Origin: Acidobacteriota bacterium
Lineage (GTDB): Bacteria; Acidobacteriota; Vicinamibacteria; Vicinamibacterales; SCN-69-37
Reading direction: 5' to 3'
Assembly (NCBI GenBank): GCA_016716905.1
Contig: JADJUS010000022.1
Span: forward strand, 186,001 to 250,000
Length of the DNA: 64,000 nucleotides
Shown: piece by piece, positions 1 to 8,698 of the stretch
Layout of the letters: every line of letters begins with the position of its first letter
Position numbering within the stretch: position 1 is the first letter of the stretch
Translations under genes and position numbers: made by a program
Notes under the pieces: model-generated
Seen by the model: only the letters and a program-made list of their open reading frames with translations
Databases searched by the model: none
Told to the model about the DNA's origin: nothing

Positions 1-414
1 CCACTGCCACCACTCTTCAGCGACGCCAAACACAAACGCCGCCGAGGCCGGCCACACCAGGCTGGTCGCGTCACCCTTCCCGCGCCACGCACGGTAAAAG
101 AGCCAGGTGATGACGCCGTACTGCACGAAGTGAAAGTGCTCCACGGCCGCCACAGCAGGGTTGGCGCTGCCGGTCAGACGCGCGAACACCACCGCCACCA
201 GCGCCGCCACGCCAAGGAGCGCAAACCGCCAGACGCGCCCCTCTCGAATGCGCATCAACGCGGCCACCGCCAGCGCGGCCACCGACAGCCCCACCACCCC
301 GTTCACAATCCACACGTACTGCCCCGGCAGCGTCGCCGCCACCCAGCGGCGCAGTTCGCCGATGAATGGCGCGGCCAGGACCAAGGCGAGCGAGACGATG
401 AGCGCCAGTAGCAT
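1..414 (-). CDS. VanZ-like membrane protein (3' end outside window)
   Basis: An open frame reads leftwards from an ATG at 414 and runs off the window edge without a stop, giving 138 residues. It starts with a hydrophobic segment, has a second around residues 35-55 and a third around 60-75. The motif EHFHFVQYG, then YRAWR and FGVAEEWWQW, match the VanZ-like family, where acidic and aromatic residues sit between membrane helices. VanZ of teicoplanin resistance is the namesake, but most family members have no known role, so resistance should not be assumed. The start is the first ATG of the frame; no clear ribosome site precedes it. It is divergent from the MFS gene at 516. Confidence 0.6.
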   Translation of the reverse strand, partial: MLLALIVSLALVLAAPFIGELRRWVAATLPGQYVWIVNGVVGLSVAALAVAALMRIREGRVWRFALLGVAALVAVVFARLTGSANPAVAAVEHFHFVQYGVITWLFYRAWRGKGDATSLVWPASAAFVFGVAEEWWQW

Positions 415-419
415 CGATT

Positions 420-500
420 GCCGATAAATCACAGATTCCAGGTTACCGATAGTCAGATAAGCGATTCCCGATCTCAGGTTTCAGATTGTAGATTCAACCG
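420..500. repeat. Degenerate short repeats in divergent intergenic region
   Basis: The spacer between the VanZ-like gene and the MFS gene holds imperfect copies of a CAGATTC/CAGGTT-like word (for example near 431, 471 and 481). It is more AT-rich than its surroundings and must hold the promoters of both genes, but I cannot assign -35/-10 boxes. Confidence 0.3.
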
Positions 501-515
501 CATAGACTTGACCGG

Positions 516-1727
516 ATGTCTTCGCCTGCGCGGCGCCCGCTGTCCCGTCCCGATGCGCCGCCCGGTGCCCTGCGCTGGATCCTCGTCATCGTCTTTCTGG
601 ACATGATGGGTTTGGGCCTGCTGGTGCCGGTGATCCCCCTGATCGTGCGTGAGTTTCGTGCCGACGCACTGACGATTGGCTGGCTCTCGCTGGCGTATGC
701 GGCCGCCCAGTTTGTGACCACGCCCCTGCTTGGCGCGTGGTCAGACCGTCATGGCCGGCGAGGCGTGCTGTTGCTCAGTTTCCTGGGTTCGGCCGTCGCG
801 TATTTTGCATTCGGATGGGCTCCGGCCTTGTGGGTGCTCTTCGCCGGCCGGATCGTTGATGGCCTGACCGGCGCCAACGTCGGCATGTCGCAGGCGTACA
901 TCGCCGACATTACGGAAGCCGGCCAACGTTCGCGTGCGCTGGCGCTCTCGGGTGTGGCACTCGGCACCGGATTCATCGTGGGCCCACTCGTGGGCATCGG
1001 TCTCTCGGCGTTCGGACCGCACGTGCCGGCATTTACGGCGGGAGGCCTGGCACTGGCCAGCACGATCCTCGCATGGTGGCGGCTGCCGGAGTCACTGGCG
1101 CCTGGTACCCGGGCCGCGCCGGCGGCGACACACCAACTGAATCCGTTTGCGCCGCTCCTGCAGGCGCTCGGCCGCAGCTCCCTTCGGCCGCTCCTGATCG
1201 CGACGTTTCTCGCAAGCTTCGCCATGGCGGCGCTGCGTTCACACTTCGCGTTTTTTGCGATCGCGGTCCTGGCGTTCAGCCAGTCGGATGCCAACCGCGT
1301 CATCGCGTTCCTCGGGGTGATGATGGTCGTCGCTCAGGGCGGACTCGTCCGACAGGCCGTGCAGCGTTGGGGCGATCACGGCACGCTTGTGGTGGGACTG
1401 GTGCTGAGTGCCATTGGGTTCGCCGGCCTCTCGGTCGCGTTCTCGCCGTCGATGCTGTACCTGATGGTCGCGGTCACCGCCGTTGGCGTTGGCCTCGGCA
1501 CCCCGACGATGGCGGCGCTCGTCTCACACCGCTCGGGTGCCATTGAGCAGGGCGTGATGCTGGGCGCTGCACAGGCGGCGGCGGCGCTCGCACAGGTCTT
1601 GGGTCCCGTCTGGGCGGGTTTTATCTTCGATCGCGCCGGGCCACAGTTTCCGTTCAGCACCGGCGCCGCCCTCGTCGCAGCCGCCCTGCTTGTCGTGACG
1701 CTCAATCGCCCGAAAAACGACCTCTGA
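516..1727 (+). CDS. MFS transporter, DHA1/TetA-like
   Basis: A 403-residue protein with the hydrophobicity pattern of a 12-helix major facilitator. The first helix carries FLDMMGLGLLVPVIP, typical of the TetA branch of the drug:H+ antiporters, and the loop between helices 2 and 3 has the MFS motif A (GAWSDRHGRRGVLL, about residues 73-86). A motif-C-like glycine-rich stretch (GTGFIVGPLVGIG) follows in helix 5. It should sit in the inner membrane and export a small molecule by proton antiport; the substrate cannot be told from sequence. The stop codon lies inside a perfect terminator hairpin, so this gene ends its own transcript. Confidence 0.85.
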   Translation: MSSPARRPLSRPDAPPGALRWILVIVFLDMMGLGLLVPVIPLIVREFRADALTIGWLSLAYAAAQFVTTPLLGAWSDRHGRRGVLLLSFLGSAVAYFAFGWAPALWVLFAGRIVDGLTGANVGMSQAYIADITEAGQRSRALALSGVALGTGFIVGPLVGIGLSAFGPHVPAFTAGGLALASTILAWWRLPESLAPGTRAAPAATHQLNPFAPLLQALGRSSLRPLLIATFLASFAMAALRSHFAFFAIAVLAFSQSDANRVIAFLGVMMVVAQGGLVRQAVQRWGDHGTLVVGLVLSAIGFAGLSVAFSPSMLYLMVAVTAVGVGLGTPTMAALVSHRSGAIEQGVMLGAAQAAAALAQVLGPVWAGFIFDRAGPQFPFSTGAALVAAALLVVTLNRPKNDL

Positions 1728-1740
1728 GGTCGTTTTCTTC
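1714..1740 (+). terminator. Rho-independent terminator overlapping the MFS stop codon
   Basis: A perfect 10-bp inverted repeat (AAAACGACCT / AGGTCGTTTT) with a 3-nt loop spans 1714-1736 and is followed by CTTC. The TGA of the MFS gene (1725-1727) lies in the loop and second arm. Because both arms end in A/T runs, it could work in either direction. Confidence 0.75.
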
Positions 1741-1760
1741 ACCCGGGATATCCTTCCCCT

Positions 1761-3188
1761 GTGGTCGCCCGCAGTCCCCGGCACAGCACAGGCGTCAGCC
1801 AGGCTATGAGGATGATGGCCGACCAGGCATTCAGCCGCGCAGCCGGCGCGCCGCTTGTGGCCGGCAACTCCGTGCGTGTCTTGCGTGATGCCGTCGAAAA
1901 CTATCCGGCGTGGGAGGCGGCGATCCGCAACGCTCGACGAACCATCCACCTGGAGATGTACATCTTCCATCGGGATGCCGTCGGACGTCGCTTTGTCGAT
2001 CTGCTGGCGGCAAAGGCGCGCGAGGGTGTGGCGGTGCGGGTGATCTATGACTGGTTCGGTTGCGGATTCGGGCCGGCCCTCGGCCTGTTCGACCCCCTTC
2101 GACAGGCCGGTGCCGACGTGCGCGTGTTTAATCCTCCGACATTCGCCGCCATGCTCGGCTGGGTGAGGCGCAACCACCGCAAGCTCCTGATCGTTGACGC
2201 CGACGTGGCGTTCATCGGCGGTCTGTGCATCGGGCAGGCCTGGGAAGGCACCCGCCGGGCAGCCCCCTGGCGCGATACCGCCGTGCAGCTGCGCGGTCCG
2301 GTGGTGGGAGATGCCGAACGATCCTTTGCCGACAGTTGGGCCGCCGCCGCAGATGACCGCGAGAGCGACACCCCCGTGCGTGCAGAGGCCCCGCCCATTG
2401 AGGGCGACGTGAGCGTGCGGTTGATTCCCACCGCGCCGTTCACGGCCAGTATGTTCCAGATGGACCTCCTCGTGGCCGCCATGGCCCGACGACGCCTCTG
2501 GATTGCCGACGCCTATTTCATCGGGCATGGCCCGTACGCCGACGCGTTGAGCCGGGCCTCGCGCGATGGCGTGGACGTCCGCCTGCTGCTGCCGCAGGGC
2601 AGCGATGTGGGATGGACCGTACCCGTATCCCGCAGTCTGTACCGATCGCTCCTCAGCGCCGGCGTCCGGGTGTTTGAGTGGACAGGGTCGATGATGCACG
2701 CGAAGACCGCCGTCGCCGACTCGCGCTGGAGTCGTGTGGGCTCCACGAACCTGAATATCAACAGCTGGCTCGGCAACTGGGAACTCGACGTGGCGATAGA
2801 CGACGAGGGCGTGGCGAGCACGATGGAGGCGCAGTTTGAGGAGGACATGGCCCACGCCACCGAGATCACCCTCTCGGAACGGGGCCGGCTGCTGGCATCA
2901 GGACCGAGCCGCAGGACCGGAAGGGCCAGACGGTCGGCACGGCGCGCGGTCCGCGAAGTCACGGGCGTGGCGCGCAGTGTCGGCGCCGCGCTGACCGCAA
3001 GCCGGCCGCTCGAGGATTTTGAAGTGACGCCGCTGGTGGTAATGGGACTGACCGGGATGATTGTGGCTGCGCTCTCGGTCTGGCAGCCGTGGATCGTGGC
3101 CTGGCCCGTGGCCGCCGTGGTGGCCTGGGCCGCGGCCAGTCTGTTCGTGGAAGCCTGGCACGCGTGGCTCGCGTGGAGGCGCCAGTGA
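1761..3188 (+). CDS. Phospholipase D-family protein, cardiolipin synthase-like
   Basis: The 475-residue product has two HxKxxxxD motifs of the phospholipase D superfamily: HRKLLIVD at residues 139-146 and HAKTAVAD at 313-320, each followed by the usual downstream G/S-N residues (GSTNLNINSW). This two-motif layout fits cardiolipin synthase-type phosphatidyl transfer at the membrane. Unlike classical Cls, which has N-terminal helices, the two predicted membrane segments are at the C-terminus (about 428-470), after an Arg-rich linker. The GTG at 1761 gives the longest frame; ATGs at 1806 or 1815 are possible. Its stop overlaps the next start (GTGA), so translation is probably coupled to fdhD although the functions look unrelated. 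Confidence 0.8.
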   Translation: MVARSPRHSTGVSQAMRMMADQAFSRAAGAPLVAGNSVRVLRDAVENYPAWEAAIRNARRTIHLEMYIFHRDAVGRRFVDLLAAKAREGVAVRVIYDWFGCGFGPALGLFDPLRQAGADVRVFNPPTFAAMLGWVRRNHRKLLIVDADVAFIGGLCIGQAWEGTRRAAPWRDTAVQLRGPVVGDAERSFADSWAAAADDRESDTPVRAEAPPIEGDVSVRLIPTAPFTASMFQMDLLVAAMARRRLWIADAYFIGHGPYADALSRASRDGVDVRLLLPQGSDVGWTVPVSRSLYRSLLSAGVRVFEWTGSMMHAKTAVADSRWSRVGSTNLNINSWLGNWELDVAIDDEGVASTMEAQFEEDMAHATEITLSERGRLLASGPSRRTGRARRSARRAVREVTGVARSVGAALTASRPLEDFEVTPLVVMGLTGMIVAALSVWQPWIVAWPVAAVVAWAAASLFVEAWHAWLAWRRQ

Positions 3189-4021
3189 CGCGACCGGTGG
3201 CCATTCGCGCCGTGACGCGGTACGGCGCGGGCCGGCTGACGCACGATCAGGATCTGGTGGCGGTGGAAGCGCCGATTGCGTTACGCCTGCACGCGCACAC
3301 CGGCATCGAACGCGACCTAGGCCTCCTCATGCGCACACCGGGGCATGACGAGGATCTGGCGGCGGGCGTGCTCGCGGCCGAAGGCGTCGTCGCACGTGCC
3401 GGCGACCTCGTGGCGATCGAGGTGCACGACGATGACGCGCGCGAGAGTGGCGCCGCTGATCGGACGGACGTGATTCACGTCTGGGTGGGCCCCGGGGCGG
3501 ACGTCAATGCCATCAGTGATCGCGTAGGCACGGCGACCAGCGCGTGTGGGCTGTGCGGCCGGCTGTCGATGCGACAGATCGACCGCCTGGGCGCGCCACT
3601 GGCAGCAGAGACGCCGCGCCTCAGCGCCGATCTCCTTGTGTCATTGCCCGGCCGGCTTCGCGAGGCCCAACACGCGTTCGCCCAGACGGGTGGGCTGCAT
3701 GCGGCCGCCGTCTTCACCGCCGATGGCGCTTTGGTGGACGTGCGCGAGGATGTGGGCCGCCACAACGCGGTGGACAAAGTGGTGGGCGCGCTGCTTCGCC
3801 GTGACGGTCTGCCGGCCCGCGACCTGATCCTCGCCGTGAGCGGCCGGGTGGCGTACGAAATCGTCCAAAAGGCCGCCATGGCGGGGCTGCCGATGATCGT
3901 GGCCGTCGGGGCGCCAACGGACCTGGCGGTGGACGCGGCGCGTGCGTGCGGCATCACCGTCCTCGGATTCGTCCGCGACGGGCGATTCAACGTGTACACA
4001 CACGGCCAACGGGTATCATGA
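3185..4021 (+). CDS. fdhD: Formate dehydrogenase accessory sulfurtransferase FdhD
   Basis: FdhD transfers sulfur from a cysteine desulfurase to the Mo-bisPGD cofactor and is needed for active formate dehydrogenase in the cytoplasm. The product (278 residues, usual for the family) has ACGLCGRLS with Cys121 and Cys124, the CxxC pair that carries the persulfide, and the conserved EDVGRHNAVDK segment near residue 190. I chose the GTG at 3185 rather than an earlier in-frame start because a TGGAGG ribosome site lies five bases upstream, and the codon overlaps the previous stop as GTGA. No formate dehydrogenase is in the window; the next genes encode a cytochrome module, so a link to formate respiration is only suggestive. 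Confidence 0.92.
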   Translation: MTRPVAIRAVTRYGAGRLTHDQDLVAVEAPIALRLHAHTGIERDLGLLMRTPGHDEDLAAGVLAAEGVVARAGDLVAIEVHDDDARESGAADRTDVIHVWVGPGADVNAISDRVGTATSACGLCGRLSMRQIDRLGAPLAAETPRLSADLLVSLPGRLREAQHAFAQTGGLHAAAVFTADGALVDVREDVGRHNAVDKVVGALLRRDGLPARDLILAVSGRVAYEIVQKAAMAGLPMIVAVGAPTDLAVDAARACGITVLGFVRDGRFNVYTHGQRVS

Positions 4022-4023
4022 GA

Positions 4024-4037
4024 GGGGATTTTTCCCC
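4024..4037. other. Short hairpin after fdhD
   Basis: GGGGA-TTTT-TCCCC immediately follows the fdhD stop. The stem is only 5 bp, so termination is doubtful. The remaining bases to 4161 must hold the promoter of the cytochrome operon, but no clear boxes are visible. Confidence 0.3.
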
Positions 4038-4161
4038 AGTGCTGCGGTGACCTCGCGAAATTGAACCCGGGACGAGGGCGTGGTTTAGGGATTTACCCAG
4101 TGCCGGTCTCTGGGGCAATTGCGGCAAGGATCCTGCAGAGTCAACGAACAGCGATGCATCC

Positions 4162-5472
4162 ATGACGACCCGTGCGCTCCCCTTTATTGGCTTGCTGACC
4201 TGGCTGGCGGCCCTCGGCATGGTGCCGATGGCAGCCTCTCGCCCGCCCTCACCTCCCAGGGCGGCGAACCTGGCGGCAATGCAGGCACCGGCTGCGGCAG
4301 CCGTTCAGGCACCGTCGAACGACGACTGTCTGTTGTGCCATGGCGAGGCGGACGCCAAGGCGGAGAATGGCCGGTCAATCGCCGTGGATGCGTCGCGATT
4401 TGGTGGGTCGATTCACGGGGCGCTGGGCCTGACCTGCACCGCGTGCCATACGGATTTGGCGAGCACGGAATTGCCGCATGCCGCCACCCTGGCCAAGGTC
4501 AGCTGCGCCACCTGCCACGAAGACGCCGTTGTGAAGTTCACGGCCAGCATCCACTCCACCGCCCGGCGGCAGGGCGCCAATACGTCGGCCGCCACGTGCG
4601 TGGACTGCCACACCTCACACGACATTCGCGCGGCCAGCGACCCGGAGTCACGCACCTACCCGCTGAACCTGCCGGCCACGTGCAGCGCCTGCCACGGTAA
4701 CCCCGCCATCATCGCCAAAGGGCACATTGCGATTGGCAACGTCGGCGATCTGTTCAAGGACAGCATTCACGGGCGGGCGATCAGCCGCAGCGGCCTGCTG
4801 GTGTCGGCGAACTGCACCTCGTGCCACGGCGCCCACGACATCCTGCCCAAGAGCGATCCGGCGAGCAAGGTGTTCCGCGCGAACATCCCGCAAGTCTGCG
4901 CCGCGTGCCACGGTGGCATTCAGGCGCAGTTTGAGCGCGGGTCACACGGCACCGCGCTCGCCGCCGGCAAGACGACGGCGCCGGTGTGCACGGACTGCCA
5001 CTCGGCCCACGCCATTCAGCGCATCGATGCCGGATCCTGGAAGCTCGACACGATCAAAGAGTGCGGCACCTGCCATCTCGACAAGATCAGGACTTACAGG
5101 GACACGTTCCACGGCCAGGTGACGTCACTGGGCTTTGTGCGCGTGGCCAAGTGCTCGGATTGCCACGGCGCGCACGAAGTGCATCCGAAGTCTGATGCGC
5201 GCTCGATGGTCGCCCCTGGCCGCGTGCTGTCCACGTGCCAGACGTGTCACGCCGGCGCCACCGCGAGCTTCGCCGAATACGATCCGCACGCCGACAAGGA
5301 CGACCCTGCCCGAAACCCGGAACTGTACTACGCATCGCGGTTCATGCACTGGCTGCTCATCGGCGTGTTCGGGTTCTTCGGCCTGCACGCCGTGCTCTGG
5401 CTGCCGCGCAGCATGGCCGAGCGCCGGCGCCGATCGCGGCCGGCCCCGCCCGAGGAGACCGCGCCTGAATGA
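4162..5472 (+). CDS. Eleven-heme c-type cytochrome, membrane-anchored
   Basis: The 436-residue protein begins with a hydrophobic export signal (residues 1-25) and contains eleven CXXCH heme c motifs, the first with Cys56 and the last with Cys359. Several lie in GAHDI/GAHEV contexts and distal histidines (SIHG, FHG) provide likely axial ligands. A single C-terminal membrane helix (about 394-415) followed by an Arg-rich tail anchors it, so the hemes should face the periplasm. It resembles the cytochrome c3/doubled-CXXCH class. Its stop overlaps the start of the membrane cytochrome b gene (ATGA), and a NapC-like gene follows, so the three probably form one electron conduit between quinol and a periplasmic acceptor. 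The terminal acceptor is unknown. Confidence 0.85.
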   Translation: MTTRALPFIGLLTWLAALGMVPMAASRPPSPPRAANLAAMQAPAAAAVQAPSNDDCLLCHGEADAKAENGRSIAVDASRFGGSIHGALGLTCTACHTDLASTELPHAATLAKVSCATCHEDAVVKFTASIHSTARRQGANTSAATCVDCHTSHDIRAASDPESRTYPLNLPATCSACHGNPAIIAKGHIAIGNVGDLFKDSIHGRAISRSGLLVSANCTSCHGAHDILPKSDPASKVFRANIPQVCAACHGGIQAQFERGSHGTALAAGKTTAPVCTDCHSAHAIQRIDAGSWKLDTIKECGTCHLDKIRTYRDTFHGQVTSLGFVRVAKCSDCHGAHEVHPKSDARSMVAPGRVLSTCQTCHAGATASFAEYDPHADKDDPARNPELYYASRFMHWLLIGVFGFFGLHAVLWLPRSMAERRRRSRPAPPEETAPE

Positions 5473-6317
5473 CCACTCCTGCCGACGTTCCCACGCCCGG
5501 GGCCCATCACCGCTTCGTCCGCCGGTTTGATGCGCACGACCGTGTGCTGCATGGCCTGCTGATGCTGAGTTTTCTCGGACTGGCCGCCACCGGCCTGCCA
5601 CTGGTCTTCAGCGATGCCCCGTGGGCGAGCCGGATGGCCGCACTGCTTGGCTCCTTTGAAATCGCCGGCTGGCTGCACCGTGTCTGCGCCACGCTGCTCA
5701 TCATCGTGTTTGCCGTCCACCTGACACGCCTGTTTCGCCGCATCGTCGGGCGGAAGGACTGGGGTGTGTTGTGGGGGCCGTACTCAATGGTGCCGCAGCC
5801 ACGGGACCTCACCGACCTGATCGGCCACATGCGGTGGTTTGTGGGACGCGGTCCACGACCACGCTTCGACCGGTATACCTACTGGGAGAAGTTCGACTAT
5901 TGGGCAGTCTTCTGGGGGATGGGCATCATCGGTGCGTCGGGATTGGTCCTGTGGTTTCCGATCTTCTTCTCGCAGTTCATGCCAGGATGGATCTTCAACG
6001 TGGCGCTCCTGATCCACGGCGAGGAAGCCCTGCTGGCGGTGGGCTTCATCTTCACGATGCACTTCTTCAACGGCCACCTGCGCCCGGAAAAGTTCCCGAT
6101 GGACCGGGTCATCTTCACCGGCCGGGTGTCGGAAGCCGAACTGCAGGAGGAACGCCCCGATGAATACGCGCGCCTGATCCGCGAAGGGGGATTCGAACGG
6201 ATTCGTACGGATCCACCTCCCGACTGGCTGGTGCGCCTGGGCACCGTCATTGGCGCCGTTGCTGTGACGGTTGGCCTGCTGCTGGTGGGCCTGATTCTGT
6301 ATGCTGTGCTGACGTAA
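5469..6317 (+). CDS. Membrane cytochrome b, formate dehydrogenase gamma/b561-like
   Basis: A 282-residue integral membrane protein with about five helices. Histidines placed as b-heme ligands occur in HDRVLHG (first helix), WLHRV and VFAVHL (second helix) and in LLIHGEEAL and TMHFFNGH near residues 180-200. This resembles the cytochrome b subunits (b561, FdnI-like or DUF4405 groups) that exchange electrons with quinones and a periplasmic cytochrome. It overlaps the preceding 11-heme gene by ATGA and is 15 bp from the NapC-like gene. A C-terminal soluble stretch with EAELQEERPDEYARL precedes the last helix, which is unusual for b561 and typical of cytochromes found next to multiheme c proteins. 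Confidence 0.75.
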   Translation: MTTPADVPTPGAHHRFVRRFDAHDRVLHGLLMLSFLGLAATGLPLVFSDAPWASRMAALLGSFEIAGWLHRVCATLLIIVFAVHLTRLFRRIVGRKDWGVLWGPYSMVPQPRDLTDLIGHMRWFVGRGPRPRFDRYTYWEKFDYWAVFWGMGIIGASGLVLWFPIFFSQFMPGWIFNVALLIHGEEALLAVGFIFTMHFFNGHLRPEKFPMDRVIFTGRVSEAELQEERPDEYARLIREGGFERIRTDPPPDWLVRLGTVIGAVAVTVGLLLVGLILYAVLT

Positions 6318-6332
6318 GACACAACCCTTTCC

Positions 6333-7694
6333 ATGAAAAAACTTCCATTTCTCCGTCACCCCATTTCCTACTCGGGCGCGCTGCTGGCGCTGTTCAGCGC
6401 CACGCTGTTTCTGATTTTTTTCGTCGCCGATTCGGTGGGCTGGCACTCCAACCCCTACATGGGAATGGTGTTCGTCATCATCCTGCCGATGGCGTTCATC
6501 GCGGGACTCGTGCTGATTCCGATCGGCGTGTGGCGGCAGCATCGACGGGTGGCTGCCGGCAAAGGCGAGTTGATGTGGCCGACGCTCAACCTCAACTCTC
6601 CACGGCACCGGAAAGTGACCGCCATCGTGATGGTGCTCACCCTCATGAACGTGGTGATCGTGTCGCTCGCGGCGTATTCCGGATTGCACTACATGGACTC
6701 GACCGAGTTCTGCGGCACGGTCTGCCACGAAGTGATGGAGCCGCAGCATGTGGCCTTCCAGAACAGCGCCCATGCGCGTGTGGGATGCGTGCAGTGCCAC
6801 ATCGGGCCTGGCGCGTCCTGGTTCGTGCAGTCGAAGTTGTCGGGCACGCGCCAGATCGTGGCGGTGACGCTCAACACGTTCTCGAGGCCCATCCCGCAAC
6901 CGGTGCGCAACCTGCGCCCGGCGCGCGAAACGTGTGAGGCGTGCCACTGGCCGGAAAAATTCCACGGCGACAAAGTGGTGACGCGCCGGGAGTATGCCAG
7001 CGACGAAGCGAATACCATGAGCGAAACCACACTGCAGCTGCATGTCGGTGGCGGCAGCGACCAGTTGCGCAAGGCGACGGGCATTCACTGGCACACCAGC
7101 GCGTCGAGCACGATCGAATACATCGCGACGGATGAAAAACGTGACGTGATTCCCTGGGTGCGCGTGAGCTACAAGGATGGCACGGTACGCGAGTACGTCG
7201 CGGAAGGCACGCCCGCCGATGCGCTGGCCGCCGGGGAACGTCGGCGGTTTGACTGTGTGGACTGCCACAACCGCGCGGGCCACCCCTTCGCGAACACGCC
7301 TGAACGTGCGGTCGACGCGGCCCTCTCGGCGGGAGAAATGCCGCTGGACCTGCCGTTTGCGCGTCGCGAGTCGGTGGCGGCGCTCACAGCGACCTACGAT
7401 TCAAAGGAAGCCGCCCTGGACGCCATCGCCGTCGCACTGCGCGGCTTCTATCGGACGGAGGTTTCAGCCGCCTACATGGGGCGCAGGCAGGATGTGGAGC
7501 GGGTGGTCAACGCGACGCAGGAACTCTATCGGCGCAACGTGTTCCCGACTATGAAGGTGGGCTTCGGCAAGTACTCCAACAACATCGGCCACATGGACTT
7601 CCCCGGGTGTTTCAGGTGCCATGACGACAACCACAAAGCCGCCGACGGCCGCGTGATCAGCCAGTCATGCGACCTCTGCCACGAGATTAGATAA
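6333..7694 (+). CDS. NapC/NirT-like multiheme quinol dehydrogenase
   Basis: The 453-residue protein has two or three N-terminal hydrophobic helices up to about residue 120, then a periplasmic heme region. The first heme site is CGTVCH (Cys127, Cys131), a CX3CH motif, followed by CVQCH, CEACH, CVDCH, CFRCH and CDLCH, six sites in all. FCGTVCHEVMEP, then HARVGCVQCHIGPGA and CEACHWPEKF, is the signature of the NapC/NirT group, which takes electrons from quinol and hands them to periplasmic cytochromes. Two C-terminal hemes extend it beyond the four-heme NapC core. It is the last gene of the cytochrome operon; a hairpin follows its stop. Confidence 0.82.
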   Translation: MKKLPFLRHPISYSGALLALFSATLFLIFFVADSVGWHSNPYMGMVFVIILPMAFIAGLVLIPIGVWRQHRRVAAGKGELMWPTLNLNSPRHRKVTAIVMVLTLMNVVIVSLAAYSGLHYMDSTEFCGTVCHEVMEPQHVAFQNSAHARVGCVQCHIGPGASWFVQSKLSGTRQIVAVTLNTFSRPIPQPVRNLRPARETCEACHWPEKFHGDKVVTRREYASDEANTMSETTLQLHVGGGSDQLRKATGIHWHTSASSTIEYIATDEKRDVIPWVRVSYKDGTVREYVAEGTPADALAAGERRRFDCVDCHNRAGHPFANTPERAVDAALSAGEMPLDLPFARRESVAALTATYDSKEAALDAIAVALRGFYRTEVSAAYMGRRQDVERVVNATQELYRRNVFPTMKVGFGKYSNNIGHMDFPGCFRCHDDNHKAADGRVISQSCDLCHEIR

Positions 7695-7723
7695 TTTCCA
7701 GAATGGGACAATGCCGCCGTATC

Positions 7724-7759
7724 ACAGGAGGCACTGAGGCGCACCCCCGCACCTCCTGT
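7724..7759. terminator. Candidate bidirectional terminator hairpin
   Basis: ACAGGAGG (7724-7731) pairs with CCTCCTGT (7752-7759) around a 20-nt loop, and imperfect pairing continues outwards. It lies between two convergent genes, where a shared terminator is expected. There is no T-run, so intrinsic termination is uncertain. Confidence 0.4.
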
Positions 7760-7780
7760 AATCCGGCGTGAACGCTTCGC

Positions 7781-8137
7781 TCACTTCTTCTTGAGCGATC
7801 CCATGTAGGCGACGAGCGCGTCCAGATCTGCGGGCGCCAGCTTGAACGCCTTCATCTTGAGCGGCTGCTTGACGGCCTGTTTGGCTTCCATCTCTGCCGG
7901 GGTGACGATCCACTTCTTGATGTCGTCGGCCGTGAGCTTCGTGCCAACGCCATCCAGCGGATACTTCTTCATCCCCTTGCCGTCGATCGCGTGGCAGGTC
8001 ATGCACTTGTTGGCGTCGTACACCTTCTTGCCCGCCTCAATTTTGGCCGCGTCCTGCCCGCCAGGTGTTCCGGCTGCCGCCAATGACATACCCGAGACCA
8101 GTAACATTCCCGTCAATCCAGCTACGAACTTCTTCAT
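7781..8137 (-). CDS. Small class I c-type cytochrome
   Basis: A 118-residue protein with a cleavable signal (residues 1-22, ending in LAAAG) and one heme site, CMTCH at 45-49. The likely distal Met ligand lies in LKMKAFKL, and the last helix (LDALVAYMGSL) is typical of small cytochrome c domains. It should be a soluble periplasmic electron shuttle. A GGGAG ribosome site lies about eight bases before the ATG at 8137. It faces the NapC-like operon tail to tail; being next to it suggests, without proof, that it is a redox partner. Confidence 0.9.
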   Translation of the reverse strand: MKKFVAGLTGMLLVSGMSLAAAGTPGGQDAAKIEAGKKVYDANKCMTCHAIDGKGMKKYPLDGVGTKLTADDIKKWIVTPAEMEAKQAVKQPLKMKAFKLAPADLDALVAYMGSLKKK

Positions 8138-8293
8138 AACACGCTCCCTATACCTGGAATTATTGCACCAACCGTGCCAACGCGCTGCCGCCCCAGCGTG
8201 TCATCGACGGGCGGCATTTCGGCACTTCTGACATTTCTCCCATTTCGCCGCTGCTGTAAACTTCCTCCGTGGGTTGGGAAGTATTCCGCACCA

Positions 8294-8698
8294 ATGGTTA
8301 ACAAGACCTCCACCCTGCTGGGGCCGTTGGAATGGCGTGTGCTCGACGCCCTGTGGGCCCGGGGCGCCGCCGCCACCGTGCGCGACCTCCAGCCTGAGTT
8401 TTCCGACATCGCGTACACCACGCTCATGACCACCCTGGACCGCCTGCACCGCAAGCGGGTGCTCGCGCGCACCAAAGAAGGTCGCGCCTTCGTCTACGAG
8501 CCGGTACACGGCCGGGCCGCGTTCGACTCACGCCGGGCCACACAGGCCCTGCTGGCGGCCGTTGAACGTGGTGGACCATCGGCCACGCCGGTCCTGTCGT
8601 GCTTTGTCGAGGCGCTCGGCGACCACGACGAGGCGTTGCTCAGTGAGTTGGAGACATTGGTTCGCGCGCGCCGCGCGCATCGCGAGAACGCTGAATGA
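8294..8698 (+). CDS. BlaI/MecI-family transcriptional repressor
   Basis: From the ATG at 8294 the product is 134 residues, the normal size for BlaI/MecI. It shows the N-terminal winged helix: LGPLEWRVLDALWARG, then TVRDLQPEF, the recognition-helix region with IAYTTLMTTLDRLHRKRVL, and the wing TKEGRAFVYEP. The C-terminal half is the dimerisation helix region. An upstream in-frame ATG at 8174 would add about 40 residues with no family match, so the shorter start is preferred. It overlaps the M56 gene by ATGA, the classic blaI-blaR1 type arrangement, in which the peptidase inactivates the repressor on a signal. The likely target is its own promoter and perhaps the TonB receptor downstream. Confidence 0.88.
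   Translation: MVNKTSTLLGPLEWRVLDALWARGAAATVRDLQPEFSDIAYTTLMTTLDRLHRKRVLARTKEGRAFVYEPVHGRAAFDSRRATQALLAAVERGGPSATPVLSCFVEALGDHDEALLSELETLVRARRAHRENAE

Noticed and set aside
5784..7283. 499-residue open frame on the minus strand under the cytochrome genes
   Set aside because: It is His- and Arg-rich, lacks any domain, and lies opposite heme proteins whose motifs are intact.
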